From assembly GCF_023516215.1 (NCBI RefSeq), contig NZ_CP097349.1, forward strand, positions 4,988,001-5,052,000: a stretch of DNA of 64,000 nucleotides. The letters are read 5' to 3'. The notes below the pieces were generated by a model. The model did not search any database, was not told where the DNA came from, and saw only the letters and a list, made by a program, of their open reading frames with translations. Both the position numbers and the translations under genes were made by a program. This document shows positions 19,606 through 28,780 of this stretch, piece after piece (positions within the stretch are counted from its first letter, which is position 1; each line of letters begins with the position of its first letter). This DNA comes from Cytobacillus pseudoceanisediminis (lineage in GTDB: Bacteria; Bacillota; Bacilli; Bacillales; Cytobacillaceae).

Positions 19606-19764
19606 TTAAAGGTCATGAGGCTCAAACGTTTTGCAGTCTGTTTCTTTGCTGTTGTCTGCGGTTTCTCCAGTATGGCTGACTACGTATATTTGGTCTGCAC
19701 TGCATCGGTTCCCATTTTTCCAGAAAGCGCAGTTGTTAACTTCACATAAAACGTCTTTTGCCAT
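19606..19764 (-). CDS. DUF1540 domain-containing small protein
   Basis: The 52-residue product MAKDVLCEVNNCAFWKNGNR... with later CSADQIYVV and ETDCKTFEPHDL fits the DUF1540 family: four regularly spaced cysteines suggest a metal site. The ATG at 19764 follows AGAGGTG at proper spacing; the longer frame opening at 19830 adds sequence without a ribosome binding site. It lies downstream of cydAB on the same strand and may be cotranscribed. No function is established for the family that I can cite. Confidence 0.8.
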   Translation of the reverse strand: MAKDVLCEVNNCAFWKNGNRCSADQIYVVSHTGETADNSKETDCKTFEPHDL

Positions 19765-19882
19765 TTTCAAACACCTCTTATCAGAAAATTGTGACCACAT
19801 TAAAATTGACAAATTTGCGGAGCATGTCACTTCTTTATTTTCTGCAGTGCTTTACTGTTCAGTCATGGCATTTGCAGGAATA

Positions 19883-20932
19883 TCATGCCGGATCTTTAGT
19901 TTGTTTTTGCCGCAAATATCGTTTGTCGTTCATGAAAAGGCTCCAAAAGTATATGAACCCAGGGAAAAGGATTAGGAATCCTGCGATATAGGTGGCAAAT
20001 ATGGCCCGGAATGAGCTCGGATCTGTAAACGCAGAAGCAATAGTCACTTCAGGGTATACAATATAGGGCAGATGAGCTTTTCCATATACATAGCTGGCAG
20101 CAAGGTATTGGAGGGTTATGGAAATAACCGCCAATCTGGGAATTCCCCTAACTCCTTTTTTGTTTACGGACGGAAGGAACAGTGCCAGTCCTCCTATTAG
20201 AAACAATCCAAGAGACAGCAAAAGCAAAGGCAAATCATCGATCATCTTTTCATAAATCCAAAATGCTTCCCTTTTTAAAGTAAACATAATAAGAAATGCC
20301 ATTATGATTGAAACCGGTCCAAGCATGATTGCATCCCTGCGGTACACTGAGTAAGCTTCCATCTCTTCCGAGGCTTTTGAGTAGTCAGCGAGTAGAAGGG
20401 AAGACAAAAACAGTGTGCTGCTGATGGCAAAACCAATAAAAGCATATTCATTCGGGCTAGTAAAAAGATGCGCAAGGTCCAGAGATTGCCTGCCATCAGT
20501 AAATTCAACAAAATCTCCATGGGTGATGGGCAAAACGCTAATCAGCAATCCGGGGATAAGGATTCCGGATAGGCCTGAAATATAGGTGAGCGGCTTCCTG
20601 TATTCTTCCGCAATGTTGGAAAACACGAGGAATGCACTTCGGATCGCAAGTAATAGCAATATGATGCTGCCTGGTATTAGAAGTACAGTTCCCAGTGTAT
20701 AGGCTGCAGTTGGAAAAAGGCTATAGACTGCCACTACAATTGCGACGATAAAGGTGTTTGTCACTTCCCAGGTAGGAGACAAATAACGATTCGCCACATT
20801 TGCCGCCTTTATTTTGGGCAGATTGAAGTAAATCATGGACCAGAAGCCTGCGCCGAAATCCATTGTTGCCATTACCGCATATATGAAGACGAATCCCCAT
20901 AACACTGTGATGGCAAGTAATTCTTCAGCCAT
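19883..20932 (-). CDS. cydB: Cytochrome bd-type quinol oxidase subunit II (CydB/YthB)
   Basis: Subunit II of the cytochrome bd quinol oxidase, an integral membrane protein of about nine helices. N-terminal LWGFVFIYAVMATMDFGAGFWSM is characteristic. I place the start at the ATG 20932, eight bases after AAGGAG; the GTG at 20941 abuts that site. 349 residues. It begins 13 bases after the cydA stop. No cydC or cydD follows, unlike the cydABCD operon of B. subtilis, so this could correspond to the YthAB paralogue. Confidence 0.92.
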   Translation of the reverse strand: MAEELLAITVLWGFVFIYAVMATMDFGAGFWSMIYFNLPKIKAANVANRYLSPTWEVTNTFIVAIVVAVYSLFPTAAYTLGTVLLIPGSIILLLLAIRSAFLVFSNIAEEYRKPLTYISGLSGILIPGLLISVLPITHGDFVEFTDGRQSLDLAHLFTSPNEYAFIGFAISSTLFLSSLLLADYSKASEEMEAYSVYRRDAIMLGPVSIIMAFLIMFTLKREAFWIYEKMIDDLPLLLLSLGLFLIGGLALFLPSVNKKGVRGIPRLAVISITLQYLAASYVYGKAHLPYIVYPEVTIASAFTDPSSFRAIFATYIAGFLILFPGFIYFWSLFMNDKRYLRQKQTKDPA

Positions 20933-20945
20933 TGGATTCACTCCT

Positions 20946-22305
20946 TCATGTATTTGATCCGTATAGAGGAACGTTTTTCTGTTCGGCTCTATTTATATCA
21001 TCTATTACGGTATTCTTTTTGAAGTAATATAGCATAACAAACACAACTGCCACCCCAAGCACTACATATACCAGGGCAAAGAGAATAAATAATATCCCCA
21101 GATTTTCAGCGGTCGTAACAGAATCAGCAGTGGACAGCACCCGGTAGATGGTCCAAGGCTGACGTCCGGTACAGGCAAATACCCAGCCAAATTCTATTCC
21201 AAGAACTGCTAGCGGCCCTGAAGCAACAAATGCCCACATGAGGACCCGCGGAAAATGATTTTTTTTCAGAAACTTATTCCATACGAAAGCGATTAAGGAT
21301 AAAAATATCAGCAATGAACCAATTCCGACCATGGCATTAAAGAGAGTATGAACAAAAAGTGGAGGCCATTCTTCTTCCGGAAAGTCATTCAGACCCACTA
21401 CAACGGTGTCAAAGCTGTTGCCCGCCAAAAAGCTTAGTGCCCACGGAATTTCGATTCCCCACTTAACCCCCTGTGTTTCACGGTCTGTAAATCCGCCGAT
21501 TGCAAGGGGGCATAGGATTGTGTTTCAAACAGCCCCTCTGCTGCTGCAAGTTTTTCCGGCTGATACTCATGCAGATATTGAGCCGATTCATGGCCGTTTA
21601 AAGCTGTTAAAAATGAAAAAATTCCGCCGACAATCAGGCTCAGCATAAGTGCTTTCTTATGAAAGTTATATACTCGTGTTCCGAATGGAGTTCTCAGCAT
21701 TTTGAAAGCAGCAACTGACGCTACAACAAATGCGCCTGTTGTGTAAGCTGATAGTGCCACATGGCCAGCTGTAACGATAAAGCTTGGGTTAAAAAACGCA
21801 GCCCATGGATCCACATCGACAATTTCCCCATCGACAATCCTGAAGCCCTGTGGTGTTCCTTCAAATGCGTGAACATTGGTTATCAGAACAGCAGAGGCGA
21901 AAGCGCCAAGGGCAACCAGCACAAGGCTTGATATACGCATCCATGGAGGAATTCTTTCGGCAGCATACACATAAATTGACATAAATAAAGCTTCAATAAA
22001 AAAGCGTAAATTTCAATCTGGAATGGCAAAGCCATCACCTTGCCGATAACCTCCATAAAACCAGGCCAGAGAAGGGAAAGCTGCGTTCCTGCTATGGTTC
22101 CTGTCGGAATTCCTACTCCAAGAAGCACTGCAAATGCCTTGGTCCACCGTTTTGCCATAATGACGTAATCATGATCCTTCGTTTTCTGGTAAAGAAGTTC
22201 CGCTGTCAGCATCATCAGTGGCAAGCCAACTCCAATCGTTGCAAAAATAATATGAAAGCCCATTGTAGTCCCAAATAAAGACCTTGCAATCAATAAATCA
22301 CTCAT
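20946..22305 (-). CDS. cydA: Cytochrome bd-type quinol oxidase subunit I CydA (two frameshifts as written)
   Basis: Subunit I carries haems b558, b595 and d and oxidises menaquinol. Three frames cover it: MSDLLIARSLFGTTMGFHIIFATIGVGLP with the N-terminal haem-ligand His, then AERIPPWMRI ... LTALNGHESAQYLHEYQPEKLAA, then AGNSFDTVVVGLNDF and the conserved GRQPW motif. One base restored in the A6 run (forward strand 21998-22003) and one in the G5 run 21506-21510 give a continuous 453-residue protein with the short Q-loop usual for Bacillus. I take the breaks as sequencing errors. Confidence 0.92.
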
Positions 22306-22402
22306 TGCATTTTCATCCCTTCAATTTCTTCAATGGAAATAGTTTCTTCAAAAACCAGCCAACTATGTAAACTTTTCCTGTATTAGCTATATTAAGGAAA
22401 CG

Positions 22403-22426
22403 AAAAAACCTCCCAATGTGGGAGGT
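22403..22426 (-). terminator. Terminator of the zinc-lipoprotein gene
   Basis: On the minus strand ACCTCCC / GGGAGGT with a five-base loop runs into six T, ten bases past the stop of the zinc-binding lipoprotein gene. Confidence 0.85.
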
Positions 22427-22436
22427 TAGTGAGAAC

Positions 22437-23504
22437 TTATTCGTTCAGCGCTTTTTTCAATGAATCCAGATTATCTTCCATAAGTGTAAAATAAGTTTGA
22501 TTTTCTGATATATTTTCTTCTGTAAGGACCGATAAATTATGAAGCATTAAAGGTTCTGCACCGATTTCTTTTTGCAGAATTTCAGTCAGTCTTGAGCTGA
22601 CATTCTGTTCAAAAAAGACATATTTCAAGTCATGTTCTTTGGCTTCCGCAATGATTTTCTGCAGTTCTTTCTGAGTAGGCTCGCTGGAAGAATTTAAACC
22701 CGATACACTGATTTGATCTAAACCATATCGTTCTTCCCAATATCCATATGCTGCGTGTGAAACAATGAATTCCTTATGCTCAGCATTTTGAACTGTCTGC
22801 TCAAAGTCATTATGGAGAAGATCCAGCTCCTGGGCAAGCTCCAGATAATTCTGTTCAAACTGCTCTTTCTGTTGAGGCATCTGCTCAACTAAAGCATCTT
22901 TAATTGATTCAGCCAATTCCTTGGAGTATAAAGGATCCAGCCAAACATGGGGGTCGATATCTCCATGGCTATGATCATGACCTTCTTCAGATTCTCCTTC
23001 ATGATCATGACCTTCTTCAGATTCTCCTTCATGTTCATGGCCATCTTCAGATTCAGCTCCGTGCTCATCAGCATGTTCTTCTTCATGTTCAGCTTCATCA
23101 GCATGTTCTTCGGCTTCATGCGCAGGATCATGATTTTCATCTGAGTGAACAAACTCAATATTTTCTCCTGCGGCCACCATTTTAACTTTCTCATTTTTCA
23201 ATGTTTCTTTTGCTTTTTCCACAAAGCCTTCAAGACCGAGTCCTATAAAAATAAAAAGATCTGAATCAGCCAGCTTCATCATATCTTTTTGTGATGGTTC
23301 AAAAGTATGTTCATCCGACCCGGGAGGATAGATGGTTTCAACTTCTAACGCATCCCCTCCGATTCGTTCAGTAAAATATTGAAGCGGGTATACCGTTGTA
23401 TAAACCGTAGTTTTATTGCTGCTGTTTTCTTCTGGCTTATCGTCTGAGCAGCCTGATAGAACTAAGATTAGGCCTAAAATAAATACTAAAAATTTCTTTG
23501 TCAT
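22437..23504 (-). CDS. znuA: Zinc ABC transporter substrate-binding lipoprotein (ZnuA/AdcA-like)
   Basis: A 355-residue cluster A-I metal-binding lipoprotein. The lipobox LVLSGC (Cys19) follows a signal peptide. Fold-typical YPLQYFTERIGG, PPGSDEHTFEPS, DPHVWLDP and SHAAYGYWEERYGL blocks contain the zinc-ligand histidines. A His/Glu/Asp-rich loop at residues 120-186 fits zinc rather than manganese; in DNA it includes a perfect 30-bp tandem duplication (22971-23030). It is transcribed alone: terminator and cydA follow, with no znuB or znuC nearby. Two Zur-box-like palindromes lie upstream. Confidence 0.92.
   Translation of the reverse strand: MTKKFLVFILGLILVLSGCSDDKPEENSSNKTTVYTTVYPLQYFTERIGGDALEVETIYPPGSDEHTFEPSQKDMMKLADSDLFIFIGLGLEGFVEKAKETLKNEKVKMVAAGENIEFVHSDENHDPAHEAEEHADEAEHEEEHADEHGAESEDGHEHEGESEEGHDHEGESEEGHDHSHGDIDPHVWLDPLYSKELAESIKDALVEQMPQQKEQFEQNYLELAQELDLLHNDFEQTVQNAEHKEFIVSHAAYGYWEERYGLDQISVSGLNSSSEPTQKELQKIIAEAKEHDLKYVFFEQNVSSRLTEILQKEIGAEPLMLHNLSVLTEENISENQTYFTLMEDNLDSLKKALNE
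22971..23060. repeat. 30-bp tandem repeat inside the His-rich loop of znuA
   Basis: Bases 22971-23000 and 23001-23030 are identical; 23031-23060 is a diverged third copy. Each copy encodes ten residues of the EGHDHEGESE type, so the loop can lengthen in frame. Confidence 0.95.
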
Positions 23505-23529
23505 TTTCTCTTTCTCCTCCTTTAGTAAA

Positions 23530-23544
23530 ACGTAGTTATTACGA
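23530..23544. promoter_or_regulatory. Zur-box-like operator, znuA-proximal
   Basis: ACGTAGTTATTACGA resembles the 7-1-7 Zur consensus TCGTAATnATTACGA (two mismatches). It begins 26 bases upstream of the znuA start. Confidence 0.65.
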
Positions 23545-23624
23545 TTTAAAGCACGGACTATATTTTTAAATAATGTTTATTAGGGCAGTTAATTGCAGCA
23601 GTCAGCGTCCAAGTGATTAATAAT

Positions 23625-23639
23625 ACGTAATCATTACGA
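23625..23639. promoter_or_regulatory. Zur-box-like operator, central in the znuA-ytiB gap
   Basis: ACGTAATCATTACGA has one mismatch to the 7-1-7 Zur consensus. It lies 120 bases from znuA and about 195 from the ytiB start, so it could act on either gene. Confidence 0.75.
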
Positions 23640-23833
23640 TTTCCCTTAGTTATCTTACATAATTTCCAGCTAAAAAGCAAGAATAAAAATTTGTTTGAAG
23701 CTCCAGCTTTATGTATCATAAATATAGATGCCTGTTAAAGGTCATCATTAGTATTGACATCTTTTTGTCAAGTATTGCAGCATTTATGCCTGCTCAAAGC
23801 AAAAAAATACATAAAAGTCAGGGAGTGGAACAA

Positions 23834-24396
23834 TTGAAACTTTTAGAAGAAATCTTAAACCATAACCAGCAGTTTGTTGAAGAAAAAAGTATGAAGAGTT
23901 TGAAACAACGAAATTCCCTAATAAGAAAATGGTTATCTTGACTTGCATGGACACTCGTTTAGTGGAGCTTTTGCCAAAAGCGCTCAATGTAAGAAATGGT
24001 GATGTGAAAATTATCAAAAATGCGGGAGCTTTAGTAACACATCCGTTTGGAAGTATTATGAGAAGCATTTTAGTAGCTGTTTACCAGCTGCAGGCAAAAG
24101 AAGTGTTTGTTATTGGCCATCATGACTGTGGCATGAGCGGAATGAAAGCAGATGCGGTTGTCAGCAGCATGAAGGAGAGAGGCATTACTGAGGATGCATT
24201 GGATACGATGACATACTCAGGAATCGCTGCAGAAGACTGGCTAAGAGGCTTTGAAAATGTAGAGGATAGTGTGTCCCATAGCGTCCATATGGTGAAAAAG
24301 CATCCATTGATGCCGGCAGATGTGCCTGTGCATGGGCTTGTTATTCATCCTGGCACAGGCAAGCTTGACCTGGTAGTGGACGGATACGAGGGTTAA
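23834..24396 (+). CDS. ytiB: Beta-type carbonic anhydrase YtiB (frameshifted as written)
   Basis: Beta-carbonic anhydrase (EC 4.2.1.1), interconverting CO2 and bicarbonate at zinc. Zinc-ligand motifs are [14 protein letters not shown] and GHHDCGM. The N-terminal residues [17 protein letters not shown] lie in another frame; one base added to the A6 run at 23883-23888 joins them ([23 protein letters not shown]), giving 187 residues, the length of B. subtilis YtiB. I chose the TTG at 23834, which has GGGAGTGG at good spacing; a GTG at 23825 is in frame too. Divergent from znuA across Zur-box-like sites. Confidence 0.88.
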
Positions 24397-24632
24397 TTCT
24401 TTTTCTTTTTGGGCCATTCCTCCGGAACAAGGTCAACACCGCCTGGATGAAAGGGATGACATTTAAGGATCCGTTTTATAGTCAGCCAGCCGCCCTTTAA
24501 GGCGCCAAATCGCTTAACAGACTCCAGCCCATAATGGGAACATGTCGGATAAAAACGGCATGTTGGAGGCTTTAGCGGTGAAATCGCAATTTGATAGAAA
24601 CGAAATATCGAAATCATTATTTTTTTTAACAT
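24393..24632 (-). CDS. yidD: Membrane protein insertion efficiency factor YidD
   Basis: The 79-residue product is a clear YidD-family protein (YtjA in B. subtilis), thought to help YidC/Oxa1-mediated membrane insertion. Diagnostic residues: [28 protein letters not shown], and [14 protein letters not shown], with three conserved cysteines. The N-terminus is amphipathic and basic. Its stop overlaps the convergent ytiB stop by four bases. Confidence 0.95.
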   Translation of the reverse strand: MLKKIMISIFRFYQIAISPLKPPTCRFYPTCSHYGLESVKRFGALKGGWLTIKRILKCHPFHPGGVDLVPEEWPKKKKN

Positions 24633-24773
24633 GGCATTACCTTTCCTGGTTAAATCATATTTTCTTTTAAAATAACATATAATCGTGAAAACGTCATAAT
24701 TTTCATATTAATTTGATGAATTTAGTCGGATATTGCGTTATAATAAAAGGAAAACTTTAGGGGAGTGTTTTGA

Positions 24774-25247
24774 ATGCCTTCAGTAGAAAGTTTCGAGTTG
24801 GATCACAATGCTGTTAAAGCTCCATACGTGAGGCACTGCGGTGTCCATAAAGTGGGAAGTGACGGTTTAGTTAACAAGTTTGATATCCGTTTCTGTCAGC
24901 CAAATAAGCAGGCGATGAAGCAGGATGTCATTCATACACTTGAGCATCTGCTCGCTTTTAATATCCGTACGCATGCAGAGAATTATGATCATTTTGATAT
25001 TATTGATATTTCCCCGATGGGATGCCAGACAGGCTATTATTTAGTCGTTAGCGGAGAGCCGTCAGTTGAAGAAATAATCGATCTGCTTGAAGCTACAATG
25101 CAAGATGCGGTTGAAATAACCGAGATTCCTGCTGCAAATGAGAAGCAATGCGGACAGGCAAAGCTTCATGACCTTGAAGGCGCAAAACGTCTTATGAGAT
25201 TCTGGCTGGATCAATCGAAGGATGATTTGAAACAGGTTTTTGCATAA
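24774..25247 (+). CDS. luxS: S-ribosylhomocysteine lyase LuxS
   Basis: LuxS (EC 4.4.1.21) cleaves S-ribosylhomocysteine to homocysteine and DPD, the AI-2 precursor, in the activated methyl cycle. The metal-binding HTLEH motif is at residues 54-58 and catalytic Cys84 sits in PMGCQTGYY. 157 residues, full length. GGGGAGTG precedes the ATG; a strong terminator follows, so it is monocistronic. Confidence 0.98.
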   Translation: MPSVESFELDHNAVKAPYVRHCGVHKVGSDGLVNKFDIRFCQPNKQAMKQDVIHTLEHLLAFNIRTHAENYDHFDIIDISPMGCQTGYYLVVSGEPSVEEIIDLLEATMQDAVEITEIPAANEKQCGQAKLHDLEGAKRLMRFWLDQSKDDLKQVFA

Positions 25248-25249
25248 TG

Positions 25250-25278
25250 AAAACGGGCTGACTGGTCAGCCCGTTTTT
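25250..25278 (+). terminator. Terminator of luxS
   Basis: Twelve-base arms AAACGGGCTGAC / GTCAGCCCGTTT with a two-base loop, then T-run. Confidence 0.9.
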
Positions 25279-25323
25279 ATAATAAGATAAGAATAAAATT
25301 TTGTAAGCCGATAACTGCATGAC

Positions 25324-26772
25324 TTATAAAATCGGCGATAAAAGTCTTGAAATGGATTCTTTCAATTTGATTTTTAAGGCTCTATTTCTGTAATCTTCTG
25401 CAGTAAGGTTAGTTGATAGCTGGACATCTTCCTGAAAGCTCTCAGTCAGTTCTTTCGAAACGTCCTCATCATATATAAAGGCATTTACCTCAAAATTCAG
25501 CCTGAAGCTTCTAACATCTATATTCGCGGTTCCAACCGACGAAACTTTCTCGTCAACAATCAAGGTTTTTGCATGGATAAAGCCATTCTCATATATATAG
25601 ATGTTCGCATTAGCTTTTAACATTTCTCCTATATAGGAGTAGGTTGCCCAATAAACAAACATATGGTCAGGCTTGTTCGGTACCATAATGTTCACTTCCA
25701 CCCCTGATAATGCAGCTATTTTCAATGCATCCAGTAGACTAGCGTCCGGAATGAAGTAGGGAGTTTGGATATAAATAGATTTACGGGCCGATGAAATCAT
25801 TTTTATATACCCATTTTTAATCTGTTCCCATTCCGAATCAGGACCGCTGGTAACAATTTGCATCCCTACGCTATCTCGAGACTCGGTCAGTGGAAAATAC
25901 TTAGGAGCATAGTAAATATCATGGCGGTGCGAAGCCTGGTTCCAGTCCAGGATAAAGCGGGTCTGCAGGGAATGGACAGCACTCCCTCTAATTCTTAAAT
26001 GAGTATCACGCCAATACCCAAACTTTGGATTTAGCCCGAGGTATTCATCCCCGACATTAAACCCTCCAACATATCCAATTCGGCCGTCAATAATGGCAAT
26101 CTTGCGATGGTTCCGGTAATTAATTCTCAAGTTGATAAAGTGCAGCCGGGAAGGGAAAAAGGCTTCAATTTCCCCTCCTGCCGCAATCAGCTCTTTAAAC
26201 GCCCTTTTATGCAGGCTTCTTGAACCCAGTTCATCATAGAGAAGCCTTACTTTTACGCCTTCTTTTGCCTTTTCCGTCAAAAGATTGATTAAGCTTTTCC
26301 CCAGATTATCTCTCTTGAAGATATAATACTGCAGATGGATGTGATCGGCTGCATTTTTGATGTCCTCCACAAGCGAATTGAACTTCTCTTTCCCATCTGT
26401 AAAAATCCTGACCTCGTTGTCCTGGGTTAATACCGAATCATTATTGACAAGATGCATATATATAAGGTCCTTGGAGTTTTTAATTATGTCATTTCGAAAA
26501 TGGAAATCCTTTTCCTTGATTCCTCTGATTTGATTGTTCAGCAGTTCATCAATTCCAATCTTTTTGCGGTCTTCCCATTGAAACATCTTTCTTCTGGTTA
26601 AATTCTGCCCAAAGAAGAGGTACATGAAAAAACCAAGAAGAGGAAGAAAGAACAAAACCATGAGCCAGGCCCATGTGGCACCTGCATCCCTTCGCTCCAG
26701 AAAGATAACAAATGCTGCCAGGATAATATTTAATACTAGAAATACTGTAAGCATCATGGAGTATATATCCAT
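25324..26772 (-). CDS. cls: Cardiolipin synthase
   Basis: Phospholipase D-superfamily cardiolipin synthase, condensing two phosphatidylglycerols into cardiolipin at the membrane. Two N-terminal transmembrane helices (about residues 5-25 and 34-54) precede two HKD motifs: H222/K224/D229 in NHRKIAIIDG and H400/K402/D407 in FIHAKTLIVDE. The 482 residues equal B. subtilis ClsA in length. Confidence 0.95.
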   Translation of the reverse strand: MDIYSMMLTVFLVLNIILAAFVIFLERRDAGATWAWLMVLFFLPLLGFFMYLFFGQNLTRRKMFQWEDRKKIGIDELLNNQIRGIKEKDFHFRNDIIKNSKDLIYMHLVNNDSVLTQDNEVRIFTDGKEKFNSLVEDIKNAADHIHLQYYIFKRDNLGKSLINLLTEKAKEGVKVRLLYDELGSRSLHKRAFKELIAAGGEIEAFFPSRLHFINLRINYRNHRKIAIIDGRIGYVGGFNVGDEYLGLNPKFGYWRDTHLRIRGSAVHSLQTRFILDWNQASHRHDIYYAPKYFPLTESRDSVGMQIVTSGPDSEWEQIKNGYIKMISSARKSIYIQTPYFIPDASLLDALKIAALSGVEVNIMVPNKPDHMFVYWATYSYIGEMLKANANIYIYENGFIHAKTLIVDEKVSSVGTANIDVRSFRLNFEVNAFIYDEDVSKELTESFQEDVQLSTNLTAEDYRNRALKIKLKESISRLLSPIL

Positions 26773-26818
26773 CTCAATGTCCTCTCATTACATGTATATT
26801 ATTTCCGTCCATTTAAAA

Positions 26819-26845
26819 GGAAAACCTCCGGCTATACGGAGGCTG
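26819..26845 (-). terminator. Terminator downstream of ytzI
   Basis: CCTCCG / CGGAGG stem with T-run on the minus strand, between ytzI and cls. Confidence 0.75.
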
Positions 26846-26864
26846 TATATATAATAGCGTATGC

Positions 26865-27047
26865 TTATGAACGGTTTTGGTTATCTTCTTGATCTTCTTT
26901 AGCCTCTTTTTGTTCCTGCTCGCTGTCAGGAAGCGGATCAACTGGGTCTACCGTATGTTTGAATTGGTAAGCTTTTGAAGTGGTAATGACGCTTAAAAGC
27001 AGTACCACGATCACAATGATAATCGATATGACTAATACCGTATACAT
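26865..27047 (-). CDS. ytzI: Small membrane protein YtzI-like
   Basis: Sixty residues: one N-terminal membrane helix (about 4-22, rich in Ile and Val) followed by TSKAYQFKHTVDPVDPLP and a strongly charged Gln/Glu tail. The SKAYxxKHTVDP block and the position between luxS/cls and dps match the YtzI family of Bacillus. GGGGGAGA precedes the ATG. Function unknown. Confidence 0.7.
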   Translation of the reverse strand: MYTVLVISIIIVIVVLLLSVITTSKAYQFKHTVDPVDPLPDSEQEQKEAKEDQEDNQNRS

Positions 27048-27125
27048 GTTTCTCCCCCTTTTCTATCAATATTTTACCATGAAAGCAGCTCTTTCATGAA
27101 AGATTTCGCAATCACCAAGGTACAG

Positions 27126-27150
27126 GTTTGATTTTTGTTAATGTGGGTAA
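27126..27150 (+). promoter_or_regulatory. Candidate SigB promoter of dps
   Basis: GTTTGA (27126-27131), 13-base spacer, GGGTAA (27145-27150): close to the general-stress consensus GTTTAA-N13-15-GGGTAT. B. subtilis dps is a known SigB regulon member, which agrees with it. Confidence 0.7.
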
Positions 27151-27174
27151 TCTATTGTTGGGAGGATGATTTAT

Positions 27175-27612
27175 ATGAGTAAAGAATTGGTAAAGGCTGT
27201 TAACCAGCAAGTAGCAAACTGGACTGTTCTGTATGTAAAGCTTCACAATTACCATTGGTATATTAAAGGGAAAAACTTTTTTACCCTTCATGCAAAATTT
27301 GAAGAACTTTATAATGAAGCCAACGTACATGTTGATGAACTGGCTGAGAGAATCCTGGCTCTTGAAGCCAAGCCGGTTGCGACTATGAAGGAAGTTCTTG
27401 AGACCAGTTCTCTCGAAGAAGCGACAGGAAAAGAAAATGAAGAAGAGATGGTCCAATCTGTCGTTGATGACTTCGAAAAAATGGTGGACGAGCTTCAGGA
27501 AGCCATTGAGCTAGCAGAAGAAGCCAAAGATGAAGGAACAGGCGACATGCTGATTGCTGTAAAGCAAAGCTTAAAGAAACATATTTGGATGCTAAAAGCA
27601 TACCTTGGCTAA
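27175..27612 (+). CDS. dps: DNA-protecting ferritin-like protein Dps
   Basis: Dps miniferritin, 145 residues, oxidises and stores iron in a dodecameric shell and protects DNA in stress. The ferroxidase ligands are seen in [20 protein letters not shown] (His, His) and [17 protein letters not shown] (Asp, Glu). The ATG at 27175 follows GGGAGG at ideal spacing; the ATG at 27166 lies inside that site. Confidence 0.96.
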   Translation: MSKELVKAVNQQVANWTVLYVKLHNYHWYIKGKNFFTLHAKFEELYNEANVHVDELAERILALEAKPVATMKEVLETSSLEEATGKENEEEMVQSVVDDFEKMVDELQEAIELAEEAKDEGTGDMLIAVKQSLKKHIWMLKAYLG

Positions 27613-27616
27613 TAAA

Positions 27617-27646
27617 CAAAGACTGGCTGGAAAGCTGGTCTTTTTG
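27617..27646 (+). terminator. Terminator of dps
   Basis: AAAGAC / GTCTTT outer stem extended by TGGCT / AGCTG with G-U pairs, then five T. Confidence 0.65.
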
Positions 27647-27740
27647 TATGCAAAAAAAGAGGGAGTGCCTTCGGAACAAATCTAAACCGGGTTCCTTACC
27701 TTTGTGCTTACCTTACTCCCGGCGTGTAGGTACAATAAAA

Positions 27741-27763
27741 CAAAAAGCGGCTTATCGCCGCCT
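27741..27763 (-). terminator. Terminator downstream of the 85-aa protein gene
   Basis: GCGGC / GCCGC stem followed by five T on the minus strand. Confidence 0.7.
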
Positions 27764-27803
27764 TAAATAATATGGATAGTGAATAATTCCGGATATGTAT
27801 AGT

Positions 27804-28061
27804 TTAGTGTATGTTACGGTGATGAATGATTGGGCTTCTGCGCTGGCCGTAATTCTCACTGGCAAATTTCCCTTTTAAGCTCTCAATCAGATAAAGCCCC
27901 ATTAAATCATATAATTCCTGATTTTCGAGATCCTTGATGATATTCAGCAGGTCTTCTCTGTCCATTTCTTCTAAGAAAGCAAAAGCGAGCATATCGATAT
28001 CCTCTTCATCACCTGTCAGCTTATTCCTGTAAAGTTCATATAGCTCATCAATCAGTTTCAT
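27804..28061 (-). CDS. Small acidic protein, DUF6154-like
   Basis: An 85-residue acidic protein starting MKLIDELYELYRNKLTGDEEDIDMLAFAFLEEMDREDLL, followed by predicted helices and a basic, His-rich tail. The first 70 residues recall the DUF6154 family of Bacillus, from memory only. A GGAGGTG site precedes the ATG. Function unknown. Monocistronic with its own terminator. Confidence 0.65.
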   Translation of the reverse strand: MKLIDELYELYRNKLTGDEEDIDMLAFAFLEEMDREDLLNIIKDLENQELYDLMGLYLIESLKGKFASENYGQRRSPIIHHRNIH

Positions 28062-28336
28062 GATAACACCTCCTTAATAATGCGCCTGTTTTATTTAGTA
28101 TACTTAATTTAATACCCCTGATGCAGGAAAATATTCACCCGGATAAATTGAGAAGCCGTTTCCCATTTATTTAACTTAGTATATGTAAGCTTATGAAGAA
28201 TGATCGTAATTTCGTATAATTTTATCATAAATGTGGGATACGATAACTATAGAAATGAAAAAGTAATGATATTTAAGATAAAGCAACCGGTGTTGAAGCT
28301 GTGTCACAGGAATGAACAAAAAAGGGGCTGACATGA

Positions 28337-28666
28337 TTGGAAGGGAATAAAAAGACGTATTATATAACGCTTGGTTCTGGGGAGATTTCCCAAAGTGCCA
28401 CTGGCTCAACATGGAATTTTAAAATAGAGGCAACAGATGATGAAATCATTGCCTTAAGAGAATATTTTGACCAGAACTATTCAACTGAGTGGCAGAATTT
28501 TTACAGGGCCCATGTTCCTTATGTTCAATACCATTATGACCGTGAAAATGATGCTTATGATGATACAATGAAGAAAATTTATGGAATGATTTATGATCTT
28601 GGAGATGATGAAGCAAGAAAGCATATTGAAAGCATGGGGATCCTCACCGAAGAGGAACATAAATAA
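28337..28666 (+). CDS. Conserved hypothetical protein, 109 aa
   Basis: The product (MEGNKKTYYITLGSGEISQSATGSTWNFKIEATDDEI...) is a soluble 109-residue protein that I recall as widespread in Bacillaceae, often labelled hydrolase without evidence. No catalytic motif is visible; Tyr, Asp and Glu are frequent. Start is TTG at 28337, about ten bases after AAAGGGG; an ATG four bases earlier is out of frame. Monocistronic. Confidence 0.7.
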   Translation: MEGNKKTYYITLGSGEISQSATGSTWNFKIEATDDEIIALREYFDQNYSTEWQNFYRAHVPYVQYHYDRENDAYDDTMKKIYGMIYDLGDDEARKHIESMGILTEEEHK

Positions 28667-28668
28667 GA

Positions 28669-28740
28669 AAAACGGAAGCGCATCGCCCACCCCCTGCACC
28701 TGAATGGGGCAGGTGGAAAGCTCTCGAAGTGCCAAGTAAT
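28669..28740. repeat. Fragment of dispersed intergenic repeat (element B)
   Basis: Directly after the stop codon comes GAAAAACGGAAGCGCATCG, the same opening found in other intergenic copies in this window (38428, 41006 reversed, 58143 reversed), followed by a GC-rich hairpin segment. Confidence 0.5.
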
Positions 28741-28752
28741 ATTTAGTAGCAT

Positions 28753-28780
28753 AAAAAGCTGAGGCGATGCCTCAGCTTTT
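28753..28780. terminator. Bidirectional terminator
   Basis: AAAAAGCTGAGGC / GCCTCAGCTTTT stem with a three-base loop between convergent genes. Confidence 0.85.
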
